DNA of 64,000 bases from Pseudomonas serbica (lineage in GTDB: Bacteria; Pseudomonadota; Gammaproteobacteria; Pseudomonadales; Pseudomonadaceae): contig NZ_JAQIYM010000090.1 in assembly GCF_028823535.1 (NCBI RefSeq), positions 806,001 through 870,000 on the forward strand, read 5' to 3'. The notes under the pieces were generated by a model. That model was not told the origin of the DNA. It was given only the letters and a program-made list of their open reading frames with translations, and ran no database searches. Each line of letters begins with the position of its first letter. The stretch's first letter is position 1. The translations under genes were made by a program, and so were the position numbers. Of the stretch, positions 41,765-50,624 are shown piece by piece.

Positions 41765-42460
41765 ATGATTCCTGAGAACCTGAAGCATATTGATATAGCC
41801 GAGATCCTCAGTCGGCATACCATCAACTTTACGCCCCGTCAGGCCTTGATCGACCAGGTGGTAGCGCGTGCTGTTGAGCTCGGTCTTGCGCCAGAGGATC
41901 TGGCCGAAAAGCTGGTCGAGTACGGGGTTAGAACCTTCGACCGCATAATTGACACGCGTAACCCATCCGATGTCATTGCAGAGTGGGCAGGGAAGGCTGA
42001 TGCGTATGCTGGCGCTCTGGTGCCGTGGTCGTATGTCTGCCAGCGTCGCCACATCAGCAAAGTCCGCCTCACGGCGGGAGAGTTTGAGGTCTCTACATCC
42101 GCGTTCACGAGCCTTCTGCTGGCTGAAGGTCTTGAGCAGCTGAATCGGGACAAAGAGCTTGGTGTGAACCCACAGACTGTCATTAACCACGTATTGTTCA
42201 TCGGTGGTATGAAGCTGGGCTGGGGTATTCATCCTGATACGTTGTGCGTTTCAAAGGCGCGGGCATGGGCCAGGGGTGACTGCAAGGAAGAGGGGACGCT
42301 GGTGTTCATGCGTGCTTTCCGCGCTAGATATGCCTGGACGACCACAAATGATGGGATGCGCGGCGGGCCCGAATATCTGGCCATGCTGGACAAAGGCATC
42401 GCTGATTGGGAAGAGACGGGCCAGGCGCCCAAGGATCTGTTCCTACCTGGCTGGTTGTAG
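41765..42460 (+). CDS. Hypothetical protein
   Basis: A 231-residue protein from ATG 41765 after AAAGGGGCGGAGC. It has VARAVELGLAPEDLAEKLVE and IAEWAGKADAYAGALVPWSY, a helical middle and a Trp-rich end (WEETGQAPKDLFLPGWL). No motif recognised. Last plus-strand gene of the long run. Confidence 0.7.
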   Translation: MIPENLKHIDIAEILSRHTINFTPRQALIDQVVARAVELGLAPEDLAEKLVEYGVRTFDRIIDTRNPSDVIAEWAGKADAYAGALVPWSYVCQRRHISKVRLTAGEFEVSTSAFTSLLLAEGLEQLNRDKELGVNPQTVINHVLFIGGMKLGWGIHPDTLCVSKARAWARGDCKEEGTLVFMRAFRARYAWTTTNDGMRGGPEYLAMLDKGIADWEETGQAPKDLFLPGWL

Positions 42461-42471
42461 GTTATCGCTGG

Positions 42472-42795
42472 CTAGGGTGCTGCAGCCGGTTTGTCCTCAG
42501 AATCACGACTTCTGACATAAAAGCCGACTGCGGCAGCCAGGATTGCGCCAAAGAGGGGAGGAAACAGTGCCAATGTTGCGTAAAAAGGATCTGGAAGGTC
42601 TACAAAGATTTCAACAATGATGAGCGACGGTATCACTCCGAACCCCCATGTTATCCCAAAGGATGTGAACCAATACCAAATCTTCTTATGCCACTTTTCA
42701 GGAATGCTACCATCGATAACATCCTGTGCAATGGTGTGCAGAAACAGGATATAGAAGGGTGTAAAAATTAAAAAAGGGAGGGTGTTGTCGCCCAT
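42472..42795 (-). CDS. Small membrane protein
   Basis: A 107-residue protein with three hydrophobic segments (LPFLIFTPFYILFLHTIAQD, then SFGITWGFGVIPSLIIVEIF, then ALFPPLFGAILAAAVGFYVR). The region is more AT-rich than its neighbours. Not recognised. Faces the plus-strand gene at 41765. Confidence 0.7.
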   Translation of the reverse strand: MGDNTLPFLIFTPFYILFLHTIAQDVIDGSIPEKWHKKIWYWFTSFGITWGFGVIPSLIIVEIFVDLPDPFYATLALFPPLFGAILAAAVGFYVRSRDSEDKPAAAP

Positions 42796-42860
42796 TTATT
42801 GGCCTATTCTTTTTTTAAAATTGTCTCTTTGAACCGATGTTACTACAACGGAGAAATCAT

Positions 42861-43046
42861 ATGAATCCAGACAGCGGCACCACCACGGAAGCTGATGTAC
42901 CTGCCCAAGCCAGCAAGACCACCGACACAGACCCGGTCTACATCGTCAACGGTCGTGAACAGTCCGAGCGTCCTGTTTGTGTTATCCGAGACTGTGAGCG
43001 GTTTGCTGATTCCCCCTGGACAACCTGTCAGGAGCATTGGCGTTGA
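42861..43046 (+). CDS. Hypothetical small protein
   Basis: A 61-residue protein from ATG 42861 after AACGGAGAAATCAT. The end holds a Cys-rich VCVIRDCERFADSPWTTC. It overlaps the next start (TTGA). Not recognised. Confidence 0.55.
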   Translation: MNPDSGTTTEADVPAQASKTTDTDPVYIVNGREQSERPVCVIRDCERFADSPWTTCQEHWR

Positions 43047-43267
43047 GTGACCGAGTGGATATCGACGTGCCCCACTTGCTCGCGAGCAATGCCGAGCTGG
43101 CCGAAGAGTGGCGCACCATCGTTGCTAAGATGCCACGCCTCGTGGAATGTGATGCTTGCCCTACAAGCGGTGGTTGCGTTGAAACATGCATGAAGGCCCC
43201 GGTCGAAAAGCCGCTGAGTCAGCGGTCGCATGGCAGGGGCGAGCAAATGGGTCTGAGGTATTGCTGA
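43043..43267 (+). CDS. Hypothetical small Cys-rich protein
   Basis: A 74-residue protein; the start is TTG 43043 behind GGAGCATTGGCG (TTG 43037 is an alternative). It contains VECDACPTSGGCVETCMK, a Cys-rich knuckle that may bind zinc. Coupled to the gene before. Confidence 0.5.
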   Translation: MSDRVDIDVPHLLASNAELAEEWRTIVAKMPRLVECDACPTSGGCVETCMKAPVEKPLSQRSHGRGEQMGLRYC

Positions 43268-43315
43268 TAACTGTTTTAAGCAGGTGCAGGGTCTTGGCCT
43301 GTCCCTGGCTGGAAC

Positions 43316-43510
43316 TCAGAGAATCGTTCCATTAAGTATTTCGTTTTTTCTGTGGTGGTACTCATCGAAGTTCATGCTCCGACGATTCAGCGCTTCAAGC
43401 GCCAGCTCCTTGGTCTCTTCAGGCGTGTAGGGTCTTGCTTCCGGGGCGTGTGGGCTGGCGCAGCCGGCAAGAATCGACAAAAAAAGTGGTAGGAAAGGGA
43501 AAAATTTCAT
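43316..43510 (-). CDS. Small lipoprotein
   Basis: A 64-residue precursor from ATG 43510. FFPFLPLFLSILAGC is a clear lipobox with Cys at residue 16. The mature part is short and charged (PEETKELALEALNRRSMNFD). Function unknown. The 185 bp between it and the next minus-strand gene hold nothing recognised. Confidence 0.65.
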   Translation of the reverse strand: MKFFPFLPLFLSILAGCASPHAPEARPYTPEETKELALEALNRRSMNFDEYHHRKNEILNGTIL

Positions 43511-43696
43511 CCTGGTGTCCGGAACGGGGTTCATTCAATCCCTTTAGGCTACGGGGTGCGGTGCCCAGAAAGAAATTGATCTTTTCGATGATCGCCATCA
43601 AAGTTCTCAGTGCAAGTGAGAAACTGACAACTGCATCCATCCCCGGAATTCAAGAAAGCCACCGTTTCTGTCCGGGATTAGATCTTTCCGGCATTG

Positions 43697-44764
43697 TCAG
43701 TACGGAGGCAGCAGGCGTCGAAGGATGTGCCCCATGTCGATGAACACGACAACGATGTTCCTGAGCAGTTGAGGAATGTAGGCCGGTTCCTGGAGATCAT
43801 TTGGATGGCGAAGACTCAGGGCCTTGGCGTGCGCTTGTAGGTAGGCGGGAGACACCGGCCAATCCAGAATGCGTGCCATAGGAACTTGAGAGCAGGGTAG
43901 GCCTGCCGCTGAGGCTATGGCCGCCGCGATGGCAGCGGTGCTGTCTGTATCACCGCCCACTGCCACAGCAAAGTGAATAGCCTCGTCGACGCTTGTTGAA
44001 TGGCTGGCGATGTAGGCCGCCGCCAGGCCACTTCGGTAACAGTACCCATCGATGCCTTTACTGCCGCCGATGCCTTCCAGCGCGGTTAAGATCTGGAGGT
44101 TGTTGGCGTGGGCCTCATCCAGTGCTTCCAGCAGGCGAGAGAGCTCATCAAGGTGCGCGGCGTCACCCATTGTGGCGTGGTGGTTAGCGGCCACGCGAAA
44201 CAGGCGACTCATCGCCGGCCAATCCAGTGGATCTTCAACCAAATGCGCGACGATGTCGGCAATCCCCGAAGCGATGAACAGCGCTCGAGGGTCACGGTGG
44301 GTCATGCGAGTGGATCGCGCCACAAACTCATTCCGGGTGACCTCATTGCTGGCGTGGTAGAAGCCAATGATCGGCGCACGCATCAGTGGGCCATTGCCTG
44401 CCGACCGATAACCAGCCTTCGCCGGCGCCACGAACCACATCTTCATGATGGAGAAGAGGGTGGCCTTGCCAACGCCTGGCGGAAAGGTTTGCAGCCAGCG
44501 CTTTAAGCGTCTGGACAATCCACGCTCAAAGATCTCGGCGTCATTGCCGGCGTTCAACAGCGCTCGTGCTGTGATCAGCGCATGCTCGGTGTCATCACTG
44601 ATAACCCCATACCGCCCGAGTATAAACCGCTGGCGCAGTCCATCGCGGGTCAGGCGGCGCACGCGCTTACCGGCCATGTTTTCGTAAGGGAGCCCCAGGC
44701 TATCGCCCAGGGCAGTGGCTGAGAGCAGGTCGAGGTATCGCCGGCTATCGATCTGGCAAGGCAT
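43697..44764 (-). CDS. ADP-ribosylglycohydrolase family protein
   Basis: A 355-residue protein from ATG 44764. LLSATALGDSLGLPYENMAG near residue 11, then YGVISDDTEHALITARALLN near 49, then AVGGDTDSTAAIAAAIASAA and AGLPCSQVP near 280 carry the family's metal-binding motifs (GD-LG, SDDTE, GGDTDS). These enzymes remove ADP-ribose from proteins or DNA, as DraG and ARH do. On a plasmid it may reverse ADP-ribosylation by a host or plasmid enzyme, such as the ART-like gene at 12077. It shares a short gap with cheW upstream. Confidence 0.9.
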   Translation of the reverse strand: MPCQIDSRRYLDLLSATALGDSLGLPYENMAGKRVRRLTRDGLRQRFILGRYGVISDDTEHALITARALLNAGNDAEIFERGLSRRLKRWLQTFPPGVGKATLFSIMKMWFVAPAKAGYRSAGNGPLMRAPIIGFYHASNEVTRNEFVARSTRMTHRDPRALFIASGIADIVAHLVEDPLDWPAMSRLFRVAANHHATMGDAAHLDELSRLLEALDEAHANNLQILTALEGIGGSKGIDGYCYRSGLAAAYIASHSTSVDEAIHFAVAVGGDTDSTAAIAAAIASAAGLPCSQVPMARILDWPVSPAYLQAHAKALSLRHPNDLQEPAYIPQLLRNIVVVFIDMGHILRRLLPPY

Positions 44765-44784
44765 GTTCAGGCGCTCCGCAAGCG

Positions 44785-45264
44785 TCAGATGGACTGGACT
44801 TCTGACCACTCTTCGTCGGTCAGCATCCGGCTCAAGTCAACCAGGATCAGCAGCTTGCCGTTCTTGTTGCTAACGCCATGGATGAATGAGGTCGACTCTT
44901 CGTTGCCGACTTTCGGCGGCGACTCGATTTCAGATGCTCGCAGGTAGACCACTTCGGCCACGGCGTCGACCAGGATGCCGATCACCTGGCCATCAGCTTC
45001 GATGATCACGATGCGGGAGTCTTCGTTGACGTCAGCGGGTTTCAAGCCGAAACGCTGGCGAGTGTCCATGACGGTGACCACTTTGCCGCGCAGATTGATG
45101 ATGCCGAGGACGTAGCTTGGAGCGCCGGGCACGCGGGCGATCTCGGTGTAGCGCAGGACTTCCTGAACGCCCATCACGTTGACGCCGTAGGTTTCGTTGT
45201 CGAGACAGAAGGTGACCCACTGAAGAACGGGATCTTCGGAGCCTTGAGCGGAGGACTTGATCAT
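44785..45264 (-). CDS. cheW: Chemotaxis coupling protein CheW
   Basis: A 159-residue protein that is CheW over its full length: QWVTFCLDNETYGVNVMGVQ, RVPGAPSYVLGIINLRGKVV and VTVMDTRQRFGL, then RIVIIEADGQVIGILVDAVA and LILVDLSRMLT. CheW links methyl-accepting receptors to the CheA kinase at the inner membrane. CheA is not in this window; a receptor is encoded at 56561-58186. The sequence is close to typical Pseudomonas CheW, so it should couple to host or plasmid CheA. Confidence 0.95.
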   Translation of the reverse strand: MIKSSAQGSEDPVLQWVTFCLDNETYGVNVMGVQEVLRYTEIARVPGAPSYVLGIINLRGKVVTVMDTRQRFGLKPADVNEDSRIVIIEADGQVIGILVDAVAEVVYLRASEIESPPKVGNEESTSFIHGVSNKNGKLLILVDLSRMLTDEEWSEVQSI

Positions 45265-45333
45265 TGCGTAAACCTCTGACTGCTTCGCCGCACTTTGTGT
45301 GCGATCTCGTTATTATTTTTGGGCGCAAACAAA

Positions 45334-45355
45334 AAAGCCGCCCTTGGGCGGCTTT
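45334..45355. terminator. Bidirectional hairpin terminator
   Basis: AAAGCCGCCC-TT-GGGCGGCTTT is flanked by A-runs on the left. In the minus direction it can end the transcript of the small membrane genes (45508-46034) before cheW. Confidence 0.75.
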
Positions 45356-45507
45356 CTGGTGTTTCAGCGCGTACTGGCATCCAACTTCGCGGGTTGGAGG
45401 TGCGAGTGCATGTGTGACCCAGCCGCTTACGATTGCATTGTATTGACACGTTGATCAGATTGTCAAACTGTGCTTCTCGCTAGCGGCGCCGGCCCGACCA
45501 AGTGTTG

Positions 45508-45795
45508 TTAGATGCTCCAATCCAGGCTCTTCCAGAAGTTCAGAACTGAGTCCCAAATGCTTTTCAGATGACCTTTCGGCGTCAGATATGTTTTCTTCAG
45601 CCATTTCCGGTAACGGTCGCGGCTTTCGATCCAGAGACCTACAGGTGGTAGGCACAACAAGATCAAAAATCGAGTAGGTTTGCGCTGTTGAATTAGCCCG
45701 ATGAGACCATCGAGCCAAAATATGAACACGCAAGCTGCAGCGAAAGCCACGAGCACAAAAAGAACGATTACTAAAGGGGTCAATAAATCATTCAT
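45508..45795 (-). CDS. Small membrane protein
   Basis: A 95-residue protein with a hydrophobic N-terminus (PLVIVLFVLVAFAAACVFIF) and a second segment around RFLILLCLPPVGLWI. Coupled (ATGA) to the gene upstream. Both contain a LCLPPVGL / FVFPPYGM segment, so they are distant relatives. Function unknown. Confidence 0.65.
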   Translation of the reverse strand: MNDLLTPLVIVLFVLVAFAAACVFIFWLDGLIGLIQQRKPTRFLILLCLPPVGLWIESRDRYRKWLKKTYLTPKGHLKSIWDSVLNFWKSLDWSI

Positions 45796-46034
45796 AGGGT
45801 TTTAGCGCTTACTTTCGCGTAACGATGTTCATTCAGCAATTGAATGACGCCGACAATCATGCCGTACGGAGGAAATACAAAGCCGACAATGGCTTTCAAA
45901 GGCGAGCCATTAGAGATGAGGGAAATGCATCCAAGAAACCAGACTGCGACCAGCATAGCAACCAGCAACAGGGCGCCGAGGAGTCCAGTCATGGCTCCTA
46001 CAAAATTGAACGCAGATTGCGCAAGATTCATCAT
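45792..46034 (-). CDS. Small membrane protein
   Basis: An 80-residue protein with two hydrophobic segments (LLGALLLVAMLVAVWFLGCI and KAIVGFVFPPYGMIVGVIQL). ATG 46034 or 46031 may start it. It overlaps the next gene by 4 bp and shares the PP-G-hairpin with it. This pair lies next to the trailer end of the repeat array; any link is unknown. Confidence 0.65.
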   Translation of the reverse strand: MMNLAQSAFNFVGAMTGLLGALLLVAMLVAVWFLGCISLISNGSPLKAIVGFVFPPYGMIVGVIQLLNEHRYAKVSAKTL

Positions 46035-46216
46035 TTTAATGTCGTCTTCTCGTAAGTTAGGTGGGTACTCTGCTTTATCTCTCCACCGCTTACAGATCAG
46101 ATGAGCATCCAGGCCACCGGTAATCGGCTCGGACGGATATAGGGCAGGGGAGTGCCTGGATTATTAGGAAATTGGGACATCTTGTCAATTTAAGCAAGAT
46201 GTTGTTGGCGCTAGAC

Positions 46217-49034
46217 CCCAAAAACCACCGGCCTGGTGGTGAACACGATATGCAAACAGTTCTTTTCGAAACCACTGGTAAGGTGGTGGACGTGTGCAGT
46301 ACTTACGGGCGCTTTTTTACTTCAAAACCGCCTGACAGCGGTGTACTCAAAGGTGTGCCGGCGACCTCTATCATGATCTTCAAAACCACCTACTGGGTGG
46401 TCAACAAAGGGTCAGGGGGCTCTTACCATTTTCGAAACCACTAAAGGGTGGAGAACTGCTGGGTGACCCTAGCATTCGTGCTGTTCATTTTCTAAACCAC
46501 CAGAAAGGTGGCAACAGGGTTCTCGACTGATCCTGCTCGGCCTTTTCCCAAACCACCAGGGGTGGTTAACGATGCCGGTAGCCGTGAAGAGCTCCCCTTG
46601 ATCTTTCAAAACCACCTACACAGTGGTTAACCCATCTGATACGCATTTCACTTCCAAAAACCACCTGCTCGGTGGTGCACTAATCACCGCGTGATCTTCC
46701 TCTTTACAAACCACCTGCGGGTGGAGGGCGACAACAGCGAATCACCAAAAGGCAGAAATTTCCAAACCACCAACGCGGTGGTGAACACCCCACTTGTTGC
46801 ACCTGAATGCTATGTAGATTTGCAAACCACCTTTCGGTGGTGACCAGGCCGGCTTAAGGGGTTGATGGGATCGATTTTCAAAACCACCATCGGGTGGCGA
46901 ACCCTTGTCGGGCACTATCGAGATCTGTCTGGCGTTTCCAAACCACCTCGCGGTGGCGAATTCAAAACCACCCTTAGGGTGGTTAATTTCCTGAAAAAAC
47001 AGTAGTTCCAAAACCACCAGGGTGGTGAACAGCGCGATGACTGATGATCTCATTTTCATCAATTTCCAAACCACCTGTAAGGTGGGGAAGAAGACTCGGA
47101 ATTTCGCGACCTGTGCTTCAGATTTCAAAACCACCCTCAGGGTGTGGAACAGCCATTCGCGGGATGGGGCGGCCTTGCTATCTTCAAAACCACCAGCATG
47201 GTGGTGAAGCATCGGCATCATCTGGCACTCGCGATTGCTTTCTCCAAACCACCCACAGGATGGTGAACGCATCTCGAACGCAATTTGCGCGTTCATTTTC
47301 TTTCGAAACCAACTATCTGATGGTGAACACTACACGTGAGGGAGAAGATCGCAGGCTCTTTTTCCAAACCACCTGCTCGGTGGCGAACTATCGGGGTGTC
47401 ATTGGGGTGGTCTCGCCAGTTTTCAAAACCACCCGTAGGGTGGTGAAGCATCGCTATCATCTTGGCGCTTTCGATTGCTTTTTCCAAACCACCCTCAGGA
47501 TGGTTAACGGTTACTGAGCCTGGAGCAGCAGAGCCACCTGTTTCAAAACCACCGGAGGGTGGTGAACATCTGGTTCGATCTTGCATTACCTGAACACATT
47601 TTCAAAACCACCAGCAGGGTGGTAAACCATAGCGTCCAGGGCGAAGCCAGCGCTGTGAATTTCAAAACCACATACACGATGGTGAACGGAGCTGCTCAAC
47701 GTTCCGATCCAAAAGTACATTTTCAAACCACCCGCAGGGCGGTGAACATCCTGGTTGGCACCTGTAGTCGAGATCCCGATTTCAAAACCACCCGCAGGGT
47801 GGTGAACGTCGGTGGCGAGCGGTCGCTGTACTCTTGCCATTACGACTAGCATTTTAAAAACCACCCGCTTGGTAGTGAAGCGTCGTCAACGCGATCCTGT
47901 AGGCGATGCTTTTTTCAAAACCACCTACTCGGTGGTGAATACAAGCCAACCATGCTGGCTTTCAGATCTAAACTTCCAAACCACCCGCAGGGTGGTGTAC
48001 CTGTTTTTGCTGAGGCTGCGTCGTGCGTCAGTTTCCAAACCACCTACTCGGTGGTGAACAGAATCCAATGACGTTCAACGGTGCCCGTCGTGTCTCGTTC
48101 GACTTTTAAAAACCACACGTGAGGTGGAGAACAGGCCGGAAGATTTTGCGCAAAACCTCCTCTTTTCAAAACCACCCATTGGGTGGTGCACGCACCGCTT
48201 AGCGGTGTTCGGTTCCGCTCCACTTACCAAACCACCCATGGGGTGGTGAACACAGCCAAAAAGGAACGCGCAAACGGCGTTCGTTTCAAAACCACCTGCT
48301 CGGTGGTGAACACCGGCCCCTTGCATAGAGGATACCCCATCGATTTAAAAACCACCTCTCGGTGGAATCGCTGATGTAGCGTTCGCTGAAGCGACCACTT
48401 TCTCCAAACCACCTAAATGGTGGTGACTAGGGAGCTACGATCCCGATGACGATACGTCGCTTCAAAACCACCCGCAGGATGGCGAACAAGGGGAATCACA
48501 AAATCAAGGAAAGTTTGGTCTTCGAAACCACCTACCGGGTGGTGAACAAAGCCGTGCAGCGCTCAAGAGCGGAGTATTCATTTTCAAAACCACCTGCTCG
48601 GTGGCGAACACCCCCAGCATCGCCGCTTTTGTGTTCAACATTTTCCAAACCACCTGCTCGGTGGTGTAACCAACGCATTGCGCGACTAAGTGCAACCCCG
48701 AATTTCCAAACCACCCATAAGGTGGGGAACAAAGCCGTGCAGCGCTCAAGAGCGGAGTATTCATTTTCCAAACCACCCTGAGGGTGGTGAAGCGTCCTGA
48801 AGTCGCTGGGCGTGATCAGATGCTTTTCAAAACCACCCAATGGGTGGTGAAGCGTCCTGAAGTCGCTGGGCGTGATCAGATGCTTTTCAAAACCACCCAA
48901 TGGGTGGTGAAGCGTCCTGAAGTCGCTGGGCGTGATCAGTTGCCTTTCAAAACCACCCATAAGGTGGTGAACAAAGCCGTGCAGCGCTTAAGAGCGGAGT
49001 ATTCATTTTCTAAACCACCTGCAAGGTGGTGAAC
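46217..49034 (-). CRISPR. CRISPR-like array of 49 imperfect hairpin repeats
   Basis: Forty-nine units carry a 5-bp stem CCACC / GGTGG around a loop of about five bases. Stem starts lie mostly 57-62 bp apart and are exactly 60 in about half of the steps (for example 47308, 47368, 47428, 47488, 47548). On the plus strand the 28-bp repeat reads TTTCAAAA, CCACC, loop, GGTGG, TGAAC; spacers are about 32 bp. Type I-F repeats read on that strand start TTTC, end GTGAAC, have a 5-bp stem and 5-nt loop at the same position, and the same 28 + 32 spacing. The difference is the stem sequence (CTGCC in I-F) and the loop, which changes from unit to unit. Repeats are least regular at the 46-kb end and spacers are duplicated at the 49-kb end, which suits a minus-strand leader at 49 kb. 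No cas gene is seen in the window. Confidence 0.7.
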
Positions 49035-49204
49035 TATCCAATTTCCACGCAACAACCCGAAATCGCTGGGCATTCGTGCTTTTGGCCACAAAAGCCTTCG
49101 CTCACAGGGGGCGCGCAGAAAAGCCTGATTTTTAAGGAGCAGAGGGGCGCCGGGAGACGGAGGTTCTGTGTTTCATGGCCGCGCCCAAGTATTTTCGACC
49201 AGGG

Positions 49205-49233
49205 ATTATCCAGAACGTGTGACATTTAGTCAA
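49205..49233 (-). promoter_or_regulatory. Leader promoter reading into the array
   Basis: On the minus strand TTGACT and GATAAT are separated by exactly 17 bp (-35 at 49233-49228, -10 at 49210-49205). Transcription would start near 49198, giving a leader of about 165 nt before the first repeat at 49034. No other function for this promoter is apparent. Confidence 0.65.
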
Positions 49234-49300
49234 TTTATATGAATTGTCTGTAGATGCATCGATTCAGCCTGATTTCACGGGGAAAATCCGCGTCATTTCC

Positions 49301-49358
49301 TTGACATTAAAATGCCAATGTTTACCATATGGTTAATCGTGCCTAGGGGAATCCCCTA
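49301..49358. promoter_or_regulatory. Palindrome cluster upstream of the gene at 49395
   Basis: TTGACA at 49301 begins a possible plus-strand promoter with a weak -10 17 bp later (ACCATA). Two palindromes follow: ACCATATGGT (49324-49333) and TAGGGGA-A-TCCCCTA (49344-49358). They sit between the array's promoter and the next gene, so a regulator here could affect both. Confidence 0.45.
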
Positions 49359-49394
49359 TAGCAGGGTAGCCCATCCTTTTCAGCCGCCTTTCTG

Positions 49395-49742
49395 GTGGCT
49401 GATTGCATTGGGCCTGAAGTCTTAGCCAATCCACCCGGAGTCGACATCATCAACGTGTGCACCGAATCTGATCTTGCTTCTAACCGTGGCGATGCGAGAG
49501 CAACGCAGGTTGAGCAGTTGGCGCACAGAATCCTGTTGGCAAGCACCGAGGTCGAGCGGCTCACTCAGGTGAACCGTGACCTTCTGGCGAGCATCGAGCT
49601 TGGTCGGGCGGATGTGAAGACTTTGCGTCGAAAAAATGTAGCTCTAAATCAACAACTTGAGCTGTTGTCCTCAGTCCTTGAGGACTCGGTGGCGCAGCTT
49701 AACGTGGACACTTGCCGTGGTGAGTTGAGGATGCTGGCATGA
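49395..49742 (+). CDS. Hypothetical coiled-coil protein
   Basis: A 115-residue protein from GTG 49395; start uncertain. Most of it is a predicted coiled coil (THRILL-type heptads in LAHRILLASTEVERLTQVNR and LRRKNVALNQQLELLSSVLE). It is the first gene past the array's leader side. Function unknown. Confidence 0.5.
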   Translation: MADCIGPEVLANPPGVDIINVCTESDLASNRGDARATQVEQLAHRILLASTEVERLTQVNRDLLASIELGRADVKTLRRKNVALNQQLELLSSVLEDSVAQLNVDTCRGELRMLA

Positions 49743-49877
49743 GCATCGTTACTGCCAACTTGTTGGCCTGCCTGGGTCGTCTGACCCGAGTAGTCACCGC
49801 GCTAAATATCTTTCCAGCAAGCGTCCAGAACCAACAAATCAACTTTCATATCCACTTGCCAATTTTTAGGCTTCGTC

Positions 49878-50624
49878 ATGCCATCGACCATCAAGAAACT
49901 TTCGTTTGTCATTACGCTTTTTGTCGCCCTTGGCGGTTGCCAAGGCGTTTACCTGCAGTCCCCTGACTCCAGGCCGGTTCAAAAGCCGAAGATTGATCCG
50001 GACGATCTCCCGGCGCTGATCGAAGACGCCTCTTACTTGGGTAAAGAGTGCGATAGCGACGAGCCGAGCAGGGTGGTTCAGCCGAAGGTCTGGTACGCCT
50101 CCTGCCAGATGGGTCTCTGGACGATGGTCGACAAGGCAGTACTGGAAAGCCGTGTTATCCAATATCGGACGCCTCGTGCGACGCTGTTGTCGATCTCGCC
50201 CTTGCCCCAGGGTAAAGAGGCTACAGACGGAAAATGCATTTACACGATTGAATACGCGACCGAATACATGGAGCGCGAGTTCATCGATAGCACCGTCAAA
50301 GTCGATTACACCTTTGAGTTGCATCTAACGGTCAACCAGGATAAGCCGGCGACCACAGCGTCGGACTGCAAGATTCAGGATGGCGATTCTGCTTATGCTG
50401 CCATCCAACAAAACTGGAATATTGACGAGACAACACATAAGATCCTGGGGGAAAAGCGCCCGGCTATTGGAGTCATGACTCCGCCACCCGCGCCACCACA
50501 GGCGACACCGCCTAAAGAGCAGGTGACTCATGCAAAAACCAACGTCAGCAGATCTGCCAGGCCTAGTCCTAGCAAACCTGATTTGGAGCGAGAAAGGCTC
50601 AAAAACAGCGCTCCCGGAATTTAA
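49878..50624 (+). CDS. Lipoprotein of unknown function
   Basis: A 248-residue precursor from ATG 49878. FVITLFVALGGC is a lipobox with Cys 21. The mature domain is beta-rich (KCIYTIEYATEYMEREFIDS, KVDYTFELHLTVNQ) with paired Cys. The tail is Pro/Ala/Lys-rich and low-complexity, like a periplasm-spanning linker. It overlaps the next gene by 95 bp in another frame. Confidence 0.7.
   Translation: MPSTIKKLSFVITLFVALGGCQGVYLQSPDSRPVQKPKIDPDDLPALIEDASYLGKECDSDEPSRVVQPKVWYASCQMGLWTMVDKAVLESRVIQYRTPRATLLSISPLPQGKEATDGKCIYTIEYATEYMEREFIDSTVKVDYTFELHLTVNQDKPATTASDCKIQDGDSAYAAIQQNWNIDETTHKILGEKRPAIGVMTPPPAPPQATPPKEQVTHAKTNVSRSARPSPSKPDLERERLKNSAPGI

Noticed and set aside
43435..43743. Plus-strand frame opposite the small lipoprotein and the hydrolase end
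   Set aside because: It covers the antisense of a clear lipoprotein gene and has no ribosome site or recognisable protein.
46742..48960. Long open frames in the array encoding repeated FKTT-RVVN or VHH-GGFE peptides on either strand
   Set aside because: They arise because the unit is 60 bp (a multiple of three) and lacks frequent stops. Indels of 1-3 bp between units break the frames, there are no ribosome sites, and both strands show the same effect.
46217..49034. Integron-type attC array or iteron array
   Set aside because: The period is too short for gene cassettes, there is no integrase, and spacers are unique, unlike iterons.
49739..49966. 75-codon frame after the coiled-coil gene
   Set aside because: It overlaps the lipoprotein gene by 89 bp, has low-complexity codon use and no good ribosome site.
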